64,000 bases of DNA from Loxodes magnus. Its lineage: Eukaryota > Ciliophora > Karyorelictea > Loxodida > Loxodidae. The notes below the pieces were generated by a model, which worked only from the letters and a program-made list of their open reading frames with translations, did no database searches and was not told where the DNA came from. Positions 1-11,938 of the stretch are shown here, piece by piece. Location: positions 558,001 through 622,000 of the forward strand of contig CAMPDV010000136.1 of assembly GCA_946699065.1 (NCBI GenBank). The letters run 5' to 3'. A program made the position numbers and the translations under genes. Numbering within the stretch: position 1 is the stretch's first letter; each line of letters begins with the position of its first letter.

Positions 1-1732
1 CCATTTGTTCGAATAAGCGAAATCTCTATTAGGGATGGATAGTTAAAATTACTAAGCTTTAAGGTTAACACAGTTTAAAACAGGACAATTGGAATAATTA
101 TTTACTACATTCTGATACTTAAGCTTAAGACCTAAAGATTAAACATAGTAATTACTAATCATCACTACTTTATTGTATCCTAAAGGATAATAAATTAGCA
201 AGATTTGCACAAATATCTAAAGTCTTTACGAAAAATAGCATTCAGATCGAAGTTTTGCAAACCATTCTAAATATCATTTAAAGAGATACTTCAGATTAGC
301 TTTAATTCATATAAGAAAGAAGGGTCGGAAATTTTTAGCTACTTCTAGATAAATTTGTTTAAGCACATATGTAAAATTACTAAAGAAATGAAAAATACAC
401 AAGCAAGTAAAGAAAAAGTAAGTATGATAAAGCAATTAAAAAGCTTTAATAGAACTAACACTAAAGACCAACTTATAGTACAACTTAGTAGCTTTCACTG
501 CACAAAACAAGAAAATAGAATTTTAATAATAAAAAGGATTCCAAATTCTTCATGACTGAAGTCTTTTTAATTAGTTTAAGATGATTTATCACGATTTTTA
601 AATATTTGATTGGCAATCTCTAAGTATAAATAAAGGTAGTTAACAATAAATATCTAATTTCTCTAGTAAATGAGAAAAGCAAAGTAAGAAAGTGACAAAG
701 TAACTTTACAGATTAGTATAAATTAGATTTAAAAGAAAAGAAATTTGATTAGAATAAGAGATTTAGAGTAGCTCAATTGACAGAAGAAAAAAAGGAATGA
801 TAAAATAAGAATGAAAAGCTAAAACTTGGAAATTAATTAACAGAGTCATTAAAAATAATAATAATATAGTGATACTTACAGAAATAAAATAAAAATTTCC
901 AGGAAATGCTTCCTTAAAAACTATCTTAAATAGAAATACTTTCTTATAAATAATAGATGAAAGTAAATTAAAAACATTAGGTAATTTAATTAAATTGATA
1001 GCTGCTTCATTACAAGAGAATATTACTATAATCATTTAATTATAGTACCCTAATCTTTTATTGAACAATAGGAAAGAATATTAGCTTAAGAACTGAGATA
1101 AATGTTTATTTCGATTTAATTAAATACGAGATGCATTTTATTTTAAGGACATAAGGAACTAGATGTTTATGTATAAGAAAGCATAAATAGAAAGACCAGA
1201 AAATAATTTTAGAATAGTTGCTTATAAAAAGTAAACTATTATAAAGTAGATTCTTCGTTAGATAACTATTACCTATATCATAAGATTTAATACAAATTTA
1301 CTAAATTAAAGACAGTGTAGTTACATATTTTCAAAACTAAAGTTTAAATTTAAGCAAGCAATCAACAATTACCTTTAATAATAACAGGAGTTCCTTTAAG
1401 CTTTTCAAAGATGCTTATGAATTTAATTATTTATGCCTATATTTAATTATCCTCTATCTAGAAACTATGAATCATACTTAAAAATGAGACACTTTAGAAA
1501 GCCATATAAAAAGGCCTGCTTACTTTAGTTGGAATTTTGAAAATGAATATTCAAAATAAAGAATACAAGAAACATCTCATCAAGAAAGCTTAGATTAACT
1601 ATAATAAATTTAATTGAATCATTTTTAATAATTAAGTAATAAAATATCACTAAATAAGCAAAGTTGCCCCTTCATAGTAGGTTGTAGAAAGGAAGCAAAA
1701 TCAAAAATGAGACTGTACATTTATATCCTTGA
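1..1732 (+). CDS. ORF1 of cassette D/A, 3' part (copy 1; 5' end outside the window)
   Basis: Unidentified protein read in the frame starting at base 2, ending at TGA 1730-1732. The frame is fixed by paralogy: the motif RKEIW...IQSSSID here matches KKEIW...IQNSSID in ORF1 of cassette B (minus strand, about 16.0 kb) and RKEMF...IQNSQID in cassette C. A second match is LVAFTAQNKK with downstream QQK against LVNFTEQNQK. The N-terminal part is rich in helices, with FEQAKSLLGMDSQNYQALRL followed by a FWYLSLRP stretch that loosely recalls a TPR or 14-3-3-like repeat, but no family is assigned. The protein is lysine-rich and basic with many TAA/TAG glutamines and TGA tryptophans. Gene X follows 502 bp downstream on the same strand. 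Confidence 0.6.
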
Positions 1733-2234
1733 TGTTTGTAAAATAAGCAGTTTAGAGAATTAGAATAGAAATGGTTTAATATATAACTCTTAGTTAATAA
1801 ATATTAATATTAGATATAATAATTAAAAGTATTGGTATCTTAATACCTCTATCTGCTTATTAATTAGCTTATAGAATTAAGCTTTACATATAAGATTATA
1901 TTTTGAGGTTTTAATTTTATAGCTAAATAATTAAATTTGGCGCTCTTATTTATCTAGTAATAAATAGAGATAATTAAAGGTTAATTTAATATTTTAGATA
2001 AACATTAAAAGGATTATTAAAATAGAATTAAATGATATCTAAGATAGATAATTATTAAATGCCTAATAATAATTATAATTATTAGTCTCTAAATTCTTAG
2101 TAATTTAATATCTTCTACTATTATTAATCTTTCATTATTTCTATTTACATCTTAATTAACTATTTCTCTTAATACTACTAGTAATCTACTTGCTACCAAC
2201 TTACTTTATCTTTTATTATTTTATTTTAAATTAA
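1733..2234. promoter_or_regulatory. ORF1-gene X spacer with conserved GGCGCTC core (cassette A, copy 1)
   Basis: AT-rich spacer of 502 bp. It contains GGCGCTC at about 1939-1945 and, further right, the reverse complement of TATCTTAGATATC at about 2030-2050. Both are shared with the matching spacers of cassettes B (GAGCGCC at 14849) and C (25156), in the opposite orientation. This is the most conserved non-coding stretch of the cassette, and one of few GC-rich heptamers in the window. Its role (promoter, terminator or element end) is inference. Confidence 0.5.
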
Positions 2235-3083
2235 CGATTTAAAGAAGAGTACTAAGTCTAGAACTTAGTGGAAAACTAGAAGTAACACTTAATTAGAGTT
2301 AAATTATTTGGTTATATTGCTTTGAAGTCTTGATTGTAGGTTGTGCTTAAGGTAAATTAAAGTGATGCGTTATATTAAAAAATAAATGAAACTTTAGAAA
2401 AATTGGGTAAATAAATAAAGATTTTCATAAATTACCAAAATATTTCCAAAAGTAGGATAGTTGTTCTATATAATAACCAAAACACTAAGAAACGTAAAAA
2501 TTTTGTTATACTAGCCAGCAAAAAAATATTTCTTAAGCCTTTAAGAAATAAAAGAAAAGCTATTGCTAAAGTAGCAGAATATTTTAATTATATCAATATA
2601 GCTAAAAGTAGGTGAAGCTTATGAAGTTAACTTTTTTAATGGGCTGTAATTAGATTATGTAAAGAAGTTTTAGTAAAGATAAACATTTTATAAGACTGAG
2701 AACTTAATAACTAAAATTTAGCTAGTTTCTTTCAAATTTCTAAATTAAATTAGTGCGATAGAGATAATTCTGAGTTGAGCACAGAATGGAATTAAAATTT
2801 TCTATATAGCATCTAAAAATATCTAAATAAAGAATATCACGCAGCTAAATTTAATAATTTGCTTATTAAACAATTAGATACTCAATTTTAATGAAGTTAC
2901 CTCTCACAAAAGGAATATTTAGTCCAATGCAATTTTTAAATATTAGTCTCTCATTATTAAATAGGAATCTAAATGTTCACTTGTATAAAATAAAAGAGCA
3001 AAAATCTAATTAAGTTATTTGTATAAATGATAAATAGAAAGGATTAAAGTTTATCTATCTTAGATGAATTGTTTCTTAAATGA
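2235..3083 (+). CDS. Gene X of cassette A (copy 1), unidentified family
   Basis: The frame is fixed by paralogy with the minus-strand genes at about 24.2-24.9 kb and 13.9-14.6 kb. Shared motifs in order are RVKLFGYIALKSWLQ, IKIFIN, AKVAEYFNYI (AKVAEYINYI in C, KEAVEYTNYI in B) and KYLNKEYHAAKF (KYINKVYHANRF in C). The reading frame ends at TGA 3081-3083, 97 bp before the MORN-LRR start. No ATG lies in frame near the 5' end, and the same is true in the paralogues, so the start is undetermined (an upstream exon or a non-standard start are both possible). About 283 codons are open. TGA is used as tryptophan several times. The NF-x-x-x-F then helix pattern before VAEY loosely recalls an RNA-binding fold, but I do not assign one. 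Confidence 0.6.
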
Positions 3084-3180
3084 AATAAAATAAACTTGAT
3101 AGTTTAAATTTAATTTAATTTACAAAATTAAAACCTTTTAACTTAATCTGCTTATTAAGAATCTAAGTTTAAAATTAAAA

Positions 3181-6100
3181 ATGGAGCAAAAAGTTACTTC
3201 GTAGCAAGAGCTACAAAAAGATCTAACTTTGTTGAAATCCAAAAAAGAAGTAAAAAACACAAAGATTGAGGACTAATCATAAATAGAACTATATCATGAA
3301 TCAAAGTAAATATAAGAAAAACATTTAACAATAAATCTACAGGAAAAAATAGAAGAAACGATAAAGTCTGAAGATTTAGATAAAGAAGCATTTTAAGATC
3401 TTAATATCTAAAGTTCTGTTTATGAAAATTTACTTATTGATGGTAAATGAAAATGAAAAGAAGTAAATAAATAAGATGAATCAATTTTTAATAAAAAAAC
3501 ATAATTGGACCCAATTGATGAAGAATCTTGGATATCTGAATACTGAAACAGAGTCATATATTAAGGAAAAATCGTTGAGGAAAAAAGAGAAGGTAAAGGA
3601 AGAATGAAATTTGAAGATGGTTCAACTTTCGAAGGGGAATGAAAATAAGATTAAATCTAAAGTGGAATTTTTAAATATCGAAACGGAGATATATATGAAG
3701 GAGATTTCGTTAAAGGATAAAGACAAGGAAAAGGAAAAATAAACTATATAGATTATTCAACTTTCGAAGGTGAGTGATATTAGGATTAACCATTTAAAGG
3801 AACTGGAATTAAAAAATATGAAAATGGCGATATTTATGAAGGAGAGTTTGTCAAAGGAAAAAGAGAAGGAAAAGGAAAAATGAACTATAAAGATGGTTCA
3901 ACTTTCGAAGGTGAGTGATATTAGGATTAACCTTAAATTGGAATATTTAAATATAAAAATGGCGATATTTATGAAGGAGAGTTTGTCAAAGGAAAAAGAG
4001 AAGGAAATGGAAAAATTATATATAAAGATGGTTCAACTTTCGATGGGGATTGATAATAAGATTAACATTAAATTGGAATATTTAAATATGAAAATGGCGA
4101 TATTTATTATGGTAAATTCGTTAATGGAAAAAGAGAAGGAAAAGGAAAAATTATATATAAAGATGGTTCAACTTTCGATGGGGATTGATAATAAGATTAA
4201 CATTAAATTGGAATATTTAAATATAAAATGGAAAAATTTATGAAGGAGTTTTCGTAAAAGGAAAAAGAGAAGGAAAAGGAAAAATTATATATAAAGATGG
4301 TTCAAATTTCGAAGGAGAATGATAATAAGATTAACCTAAAAGTGGAATATTTAAATATAAAAATAGAAATATTTATGAAGGAGTTTTCGTAAAAGGAAAA
4401 AGAGAAGGAAAAGGAAAAATTATATATAAAGATGGTTCAACTTTCGATGGTAAGTGATAGTAAGATTAGCCTAAAAAGGGAATATTTAAATATGAAAATG
4501 GCGATATTTATTATGGTGAATTCGTTAATGGAAAAAGAGAAGGAAAAGGAAAAATGAACTATATAGATGGTTCAACTTTCGAAGGTAAGTGATATTAGGG
4601 TTAACCTTTTAAAGGAACTGGACATTAAAAATATGAAAATGGCGATATTTATTATGGTGAATTCGTTAATGGAAAAAGAGAAGGAAAAGGAAAAATTATA
4701 TATAAAGATGGTTCAACTTTCGATGGTGAGTGATATTAGGATTAACCCTTTAAAGGAACTGGAATTTAAAAATATGAATATGGCGATATTTATTATGGTG
4801 AATTCGTTAATGGAAAAAGAGAAGGAAAAGGAAAAATTATATATAAAGATGGTTCAACTTTCGAAGGTGAGTGATATTAGGGTTAACCCTTTAAAGGAAC
4901 TGAACATTAAAAATATGAAAATGGCGATATTTATGAAGGAGATTTCTTTAATGGAAAAAGAGAAGGAAAAGGAAAAATTATATATAAAGATGGTTCAACT
5001 TTCGAAGGTGAGTGATATTAGGATTAACCCTTTAAAGGAACTGGAATATTTAAATACGAAAATGGCGATATTTATTATGGTGAATTTGTTAATGGAAAAA
5101 GAGAAGGAAAAGGAAAAATGAACTATATAGATGGTTCAACTTTCGAAGGTAAGTGATATTAGGGTTAACCCTTTAAAGGAACTGGACATTAAAAATATGA
5201 ATATGGCGATATTTATTATGGTGAATTCTTTAATGGAAAAAGAGAAGGAAAAGGAAAAATTATATATAAAGATGGTTCAACTTTCGAAGGCGAGTGATAT
5301 TAGCATTAACCTTAAATTGGAATATTTAAATATAAAAATGGCGATATTTATGAAGGAGAGTTCATAAAAGGAAAAAGAGAAGGAAATGGAAAAATGAACT
5401 ATATAAATGATTCAACTTTCGATGGTGAGTGATATTAGGATTAACTTTTTAAAGGAACTGGAACTTGAAAATATGAAAATGGCGATATTTATTATGGTGA
5501 ATTCGTTAATGGAAAAAGAGAAGGAAAAGGAAAAATTATATATAAAGATGGTTCAACTTTCAATGGTGAGTGATAGTAAGATTAACCATTTAAAGGAACT
5601 GGAACTTGAAAATATGAAAATGGCGATATTTATGAAGGTGAGTTTGTCAAAGGATAAAGAGAAGGAAATGGAAAAATAAACTATATAGATTATTCAACTT
5701 TCGAAGGTGAATGATATTAGGATTAACCCTTTAAAGGAACTGGAATTTAAAAATATGAAAATGGCGATATTTATGAAGGAGAGTTTGTCAAAGGAAAAAG
5801 AGAAGGAAATGGAAAAATTATATATAAAGATGGTTCAACTTTCGATGGGGATTGATAATAAGATTAACATTAAATTGGAATATTTAAATATGAAAATGGC
5901 GATATTTATGAAGGAGAGTTCATAAAAGGAAAAAGAGAAGGAAAAGGAAAAATGAACTATATAAATGATTCAACTTTCGATGGTGAGTGATATTAGGATT
6001 AACCTTTTAAAGGAACTGGAACTTGAAAATATGAAAATGGCGATATTTATTATGGTGAATTCGTAAAAGGAAAAAGAGAAGGAAAAGGAAAAATTATATA

Positions 6101-9100
6101 TAAAGATGGTTCAACTTTCGAAGGTGAGTGATATTAGGATTAGACTAAAAAGGGAATAATTAAATATGAAAATGGCGATATTTATTATGGTGAATTCGTA
6201 AAAGGAAAAAGAGAAGGAAAAGGAAAAATTATATATAAAGATGGTTCAACTTTCGATGGTGAGTGATATTAGGATTAACCCTTTAAAGGAACTGGAATTT
6301 AAAAATATGAAAATGGCGATATTTATGAAGGAGATTTCGTAAAAGGATAAAGAGAAGGAAAAGGGAAAATGAACTATATAGATGATTCAACTTTCGAAGG
6401 TGTGTGGTATTAAGATTAGTGTAAAAATGGAATATTTAAATATGAAAATGGCGATATTTATTATGGTAAGTTCGTTAATGGAAAAAGAGAAGGAAAAGGA
6501 AAAATGAACTATATGGATAAATCAGTTTTTAAAAATAAGTGATTTTGAAATTAATTTTTGAAAGGAACTGGTGTATTTCTATATATAAATAGCGATATAT
6601 ATTTTAGTGAGTTTGTTAATGGAAAAAGAGAAGGAAAAGGAAAAATGAACTATATAGATGGTTTAACTTTCGATGGGGATTGATATTAGGATTAACCTTT
6701 TAAAGGAACTGGAATTAAAAAATATGAAAATGGCGATATTTATTATGGTGAATTCGTTAATGGAAAAAGAGAAGGAAAAGGAAAAATTATATATAAAGAT
6801 GGTTCAACTTTCGATGGTGAGTGATATTAGGATTAACCCTTTAAAGGAACTGGAATTTAAAAATATGAAAATGGCGATATTTATGAAGGAGATTTCGTAA
6901 AAGGAAAAAGAGAAGGAAATGGAAAAATGAACTATATAGATGATTCAACTTTCAAAGGTGAGTGATAGTAAGATTAGCCTAAAAAGGGAATATTTAAATA
7001 TGAAAATGGCGATATTTATGAAGGAGAGTTCATAAAAGGATAAAGAGAAGGAAATGGAAAAATGAACTATATAGATGATTCAACTTTCGAAGGTGAGTGG
7101 TATTAGGATTAACCCTTTAAAGGAACTGGAATTTAAAAATATGAAAATGGCGATATTTATGAAGGAGAGTTCATAAAAGGATAAAGAGAAGGAAATGGAA
7201 AAATGAACTATATAGATTATTCAACTTTCGAAGGTGAATGATATTAGGATTAACCCTTTAAAGGAACTGGAATTTAAAAATATGAAAATGGCGATATTTA
7301 TGAAGGAGAGTTTGTCAAAGGAAAAAGAGAAGGAAAAGGGAAAATGAACTATATAAATGATTCAACTTTCGATGGTGAGTGATAGTAAGATTAACCCTTT
7401 AAAGGAACTGGAACTTGAAAATATGAAAATGGCGATATTTATGAAGGAGAGTTCATAAAAGGATAAAGAGAAGGAAATGGAAAAATAAATTATATAGATG
7501 ATTCAACTTTCGAAGGTGAGTGATAGTAAAATTATCCTAAAAGTGGAATGTTTAAATATATAAATAGAAATATTTATTATGGTGAATTCGTTAATGGAAA
7601 AAGAGAAGGAAAAGGAAAAATGAACTATATAGATGGTTTAACTTTCGAAGGTGAGTGATATTAGGATTAACCTTTTAAAGGAACTGGAATTTAAAAATAT
7701 GAAAATGGCGATATTTATTACGGTAAATTCGTTAATGGAAAAAGAGAAGGAAAAGGAAAAATTATATATAAAGATGGTTCAACTTTCGATGGTGAGTGAT
7801 AGTAAGATTAACCCTTTGCAGGAACTGAAAGTTAAAAAAACGGAAATATTTGACAATGATAATATGTTAAGGGACGATATTTCAAATAAGGTTCTTACTA
7901 GATTTCTATTAATAAAAATTTTCATTTCAACATTTTATGTTAAGAGACTTATATGCAAAATTTTTTAAAGATCGAAGGGATTTGATCAAACAATTTACTT
8001 AAAGTTTTAGCTTAAATTATTGTTTCCAATAAGGTAATTTATCATAATGGAAATTTTTTAAAAGAAAATATAATCAAAGATGGTTAGAAATCAAATCATT
8101 TTTTATAGAATTAAAAAATTGTATTTTTGAATAAATGCCCTAGTTTTTATAGATCTTCTTTTAGGTTAATTTTTAGTAATTGTTATTTATTGAATCATAC
8201 CTTTTCATTTTTATAATTACGAGAAAAGATAAATTTATTAGGAGTTAGTAAATTTCTAAGAAATTATTCCTTCGAAATTTCTAAAATATCAATCAAAAGA
8301 TACAGAGATGATACTTCATATAATAAAAACAAAATTTGCAGCTGTTTATATTAATTTATAAATTCAAAAGTAAAAACCTTAAATATAGATTTATCAGGTT
8401 TTTCTTAGAATCTATGTAGCTAAATTAATATAATCTTTTATGTATCTCTTATGTTTAATCAACTACTTAACATTTAAAATGAAAGATTTGACTATCTTTA
8501 TGAGCTTTAAATTTAGTGTAATTAATAACATTTTTATCTGCTTAGCTTGATTCCTTCTTCTCTTAAAAAGTTAGTCTATTAAGGAATTATTGAAGACTAG
8601 GATTTAAAAATTTTATCTAAGCTTATAAAATTAGAACACCTTGAAATAGTCAGTTAAATTAATGAATCTGATCCAAATGGAATAACTGGAAGCTTTCTAA
8701 TAGATTTTTGTTTAAATTTGAATTTGAAAGTTATAAAACTAAATAGTCCCTCTATTTAAATTTCTTACTTATAAAACTATTTATAACAGAAAGGTAATAT
8801 AGTACAAGAAATAAAAATCAACTAAAACTAACAAATAGACTAATTACTCTAGCTATGTCCTAATATAACTTCATTTGATTCATAGTAAGATGCTTCTCTT
8901 AATGATATTTTATGATAAAATAGAACCAAAAATCTTATTTAGTTAAAGCTAAATGATAATTTCCTTTCTGATACCTTTTCTTTGCTTATAACTTAAGACT
9001 TTAATAAGCTCTAACAAATTAGCATAGTTAACTGCTAAAACTTCAATGATGAAAATTTAATTATCCTTATGCAAAATACTCCCAATCTTAAATCTCTTTA

Positions 9101-9725
9101 TTTGGAAGGAATAGATTTACTTCAAAGTGCAACTCTTAAGGAGATAGGTAATTATGGACAAAAATATGAATAAATAAGATTAGTAAATATACTTTAGCTA
9201 GACTAACTAACATTGGAATATATTTTCTAGTAATGCAAATAATTGAAATAAATAGAACTAAACTAGTAAATTTAAATAAGTGACTAAGTATTTTAAATAA
9301 TTTCGCTAAATTGTAAGTAACTAAGAAGTTTAAGTTTAAGTAACTTAAAAATAGAAAATAATCTAAACTGAATAAAAGATTTTAAAAATGACGCCAGGCT
9401 TAGATATTTAAAGTTTGAAAATTTAGATTTGAGCTAATAAGGAATACATTTAGTAATAGAATGCTGTAAATATTTATATACCTTAGAGATAATAAAATCA
9501 TGTTAGCTATTATGTGATACGTTTCCTTTATAAAATTAGAATTAAGTTTAGTATTCTATTTGGAAAAATCTTAAAATACTTAATTTTATAGATACTGGAT
9601 ACTCCTATTGACAAATTTTCGATAAACTAAAAAAAGAATCTAAGAAATTAAAGATTTTTTATAATTACTACGAATATGAACCTTCGCAAGGAGAACTTGA
9701 TTTCGAATTTGAAGGTTTCCTATGA
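3181..9725 (+). CDS. Giant MORN-repeat / leucine-rich-repeat protein (copy 1, one-base frameshift)
   Basis: Starts at ATG 3181 with a charged, glutamine-rich leader of about 120 residues, then a very long MORN array (to about 7850), a roughly 100-residue linker, and an LRR domain of about 450 residues (about 8340-9690) with repeats such as NLKSLYLEGIDL and LRSLSLSNLKIE. It ends in an acidic tail at TGA 9723-9725. One A is missing near 4225-4233 relative to copy 2, shifting the frame inside the array; downstream modules continue in the new frame. This may be a real lesion or a homopolymer error. The MORN tryptophan (GEW) is almost always TGA, but is TGG at 6405 and 7098 in this same gene. MORN repeats usually bind membranes or scaffold cytoskeletal assemblies; LRRs bind proteins. 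Gene X lies just upstream, gene b converges from downstream. Confidence 0.88.
3545..7850 (+). repeat. MORN-coding tandem array, copy 1
   Basis: About 31 modules of 45 or 47 codons (135 or 141 bp), each holding two MORN motifs, so about 60 motifs. A typical module reads FEGEWYQDQPFKGTGIQKYE then NGDIYEGEFVKGKREGKGK. Short modules have QPQIGIFKY instead of QPFKGTGIQKY. A deviant module at about 6500-6625 lacks the FEGEW start and carries KSVFKNKWFWNQFLKGTGVF. Confidence 0.92.
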
Positions 9726-9957
9726 AAAAGAAACTTATTAACGTTAATTTAATTAGAATTAATATAATTAAAGTAATAAAATATATAATCTTAATTTATT
9801 CCAAAAAGCTTATTTCTAAGTAATATATTATTAAGCATATTCATAACATCAAAATTTTGCTTTAACTAAAGGCTATTTATAATTAACTACAATTGTAACT
9901 AAATTTACTATATTATTATAACAAGATAAAGTTATCTTAATTCATATTAAAATTAGA
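9726..9957. other. Convergent intergenic spacer between MORN-LRR gene and gene b
   Basis: Extremely AT-rich, runs of TTAA/AATT, with closely spaced TAA triplets in the MORN-LRR frame after the TGA. No gene is seen. It separates two converging genes, so it should hold both 3' ends. Confidence 0.45.
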
Positions 9958-11844
9958 TCAATAGAAAATAATTTTAGTTAATGTTTAAGTTACAGAAAAT
10001 AAATACGATTCAGTAAAGAAATCTTAGAATATGATTTTTATATTTTATATGCAGAAATAGAAAAAATACTAGTTAATTAGTTTTTACAAACTTATTTTAA
10101 CAAAGGTCAGATACATTGATTAAGAAATATAAATATAGAAATTTACATAAGCAGATATAATTTATTTTCTACTGACTTAGATATAATTAAAAAGCTTAAA
10201 TCTTATTCATTCAATGTAATATAAATTCCATTTTTACCAAATCATTTTATTAAAGCCATATTTTTATTTTCAAATCTGAACACTGGTTTAAAATTGAAAG
10301 TTCATAAATGATGCTCTCTAATTATCTCTCTATTATTGATATAAATAATCTTTAAATCATCCAGAATCGCTTGCAAAAATTAAATCAGCACCAAAATATA
10401 CAATTTGTATATAAAATTTATTATGAATAGACGTCACTAACTGTAGTAGTGAAAATATATTTAAAGTTCTTTACTTCTACAATTTTATTTACCTTTTATG
10501 TTCCTTCTTTTTTAAGATCCCTTTTTCAATTTTTCTCTTTATAATGACTTTCCTCATTTGTATATTTATTCTTATTAATCTTAAATTTAATCTTTTATCC
10601 TTTAATTAAAGCAAACTATTCTATTTTCTTAACACAAGAGCATCAAATTTATCCAATTTTTAGCATTAATTTCATTATTTAGCTAATTATACGCAACTAT
10701 GTTTGAAGAATCGTGTACTAAAATTATTATTATACTATTTACTTAGATTCTTTAAATCCTAAGGCCATTATTTTAATTTATTTTACAAATAAGAAAGGCG
10801 CATCTTATATATTCTAATTTCTATAATATAATATTCTTCTTTTTCGCTTTTATTACTATTTTACTTAAGATAAGTTTAAATCACTTCCCTGTGCTTTTAG
10901 ATTTAATCTAATTGTCTATATTTCTCAGCATTTTTTTATGCTATTTCTTACCATTTCAGCTTTTAATTTTCCTATTTATATATTTTTACTTTTATTTTCT
11001 TCCATTTTTTAAAGTTCTTAAGTCATAACTAATATCGATAAATAAACCAAGTTACGAGGTAAAATTTCTCAAAAAGGTTGATTTTCTTAGTGTTAAACGA
11101 TAAATCTATGATAATACTTTATCACCACTATTTTCATAGTTCTTATTTAGAACTTTTTATTATAGCTAGTTAAAGTTTTTCCTAGCTTAACTATCTTATC
11201 TTAGGTCAGTTTATGTAACAAGTAGTCACATAAAGAAGACATAAGCATGCTAATTATTATTACCTTGTCAAAAATTAAAAAATTCCTTTTTTATTTTTTA
11301 AATCTTTATGCAGCTCTCCGTAGTTATAAAATCTAAATCCTTTAAGATTTAAAATTATTTCAGAGGCAAAAGGTTATTTGCATATTAGTTTCAATCAAAA
11401 TTAATATGATAACTACTATTGATGTATTACTTATTACAATCTTTATTACCATTTTCTTCATCATATTATCTATAACTTCAGCATCTCACTTTGAATCTCT
11501 TTGAGTAAGACTGTTTGAAATAATTAACTAGTCTCTTAAGAATTAACTATTTTTTATCCAATCCAAGGCATAAATCTATTAACGCAGAAATTTTAGTCTT
11601 TTGCTGTAAATAGCATTTGAAAAAGGTGTTTAAAGGTATTTCTTGGTTTTATATTATTTATATAATAAAATTGTGAATCTTTGATATTATAAGCTTTATA
11701 TAATCCCTCAAGGTATTTTGCTAAATCTTTATGTTATCTAAAGCTCAAGCAACTCAATCAATAAAATTCCAATTTCCACTTTCTTACACAACACACAACT
11801 CAAAACTAATACACTTCTTTATCTGAATCCAATTTCTTGCACAT
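9958..11844 (-). CDS. Unknown gene b (copy 1), 628 residues
   Basis: Minus-strand gene from ATG 11844-11842 to a TGA at 9960-9958. The N-terminus starts MCKKLDSDKEVYQFW. A basic, helix-rich middle has KWQEIAQKNAEKYRQLD and KLDKFDALVLRKQNSLLQ; the C-terminal third is aromatic (YGFNKMIWQKWNLYYIEW). The frame is supported by copy differences that are silent only here: TGG at 10767-10765 is TGA in copy 2, and AAG/AAA, ATT/ATC, CTA/CTG and CTA/CTT changes are also silent. No family is recognised. An internal TGA at 10209-10207 could be an earlier stop. The start lies 94 bp from the start of gene d on the other strand, suggesting a shared divergent promoter. A competing ATG at 11005 in another frame is rejected because of the silent changes. 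Confidence 0.65.
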
Positions 11845-11938
11845 AGCAAATATCTCTATTAGTATAAACTCTTGAATTTACCTTATTGACGTTTAATAGA
11901 AGAGATATGTAATTAGTCACTAAACTACCTATCATTTA
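11845..11938. promoter_or_regulatory. Divergent promoter region between genes b and d (copy 1)
   Basis: Only 94 bp separate the start codons of two genes read in opposite directions, so both upstream control regions must overlap here. No specific motif is recognised. Confidence 0.45.

Noticed and set aside
355..555. 66-residue standard-code frame starting in ORF1 (and its copy at 33237)
   Set aside because: It is in a different frame from ORF1; the paralogues in cassettes B and C conserve the other frame.
763..1035. 90-residue hydrophobic frame on the minus strand (and its copy at 33645)
   Set aside because: Antisense of ORF1; its hydrophobicity is what reversed AT-rich coding sequence gives. 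No homologue in the other cassettes.
3545..7850. Regular 141-bp repeats as a possible CRISPR or satellite array
   Set aside because: The repeats have no unique spacers and encode MORN motifs in frame.
3893..7968. Short standard-code open frames with MVQLS... and MAIF... repeats on the plus strand
   Set aside because: They are out-of-frame shadows of the MORN array. The true frame has the GEW, NGDIYEGEF and KGKREGKGK motifs and is only hidden by in-frame TAA, TAG and TGA.
3181..9725. TAA/TAG read as glutamate, as in the Blastocrithidia and peritrich codes
   Set aside because: Aligned positions alternate with CAA/CAG (small MORN gene, ORF2 paralogues, and one CAG/TAG copy difference), not with GAA/GAG, and GAA is used freely for glutamate elsewhere in the same motifs.
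10385..11005. Minus-strand frame starting ATG 11005 (MEENKSK...)
   Set aside because: Differences between the copies are mostly replacements in this frame but silent (including TGG/TGA) in the neighbouring frame of gene b, which also runs much further.
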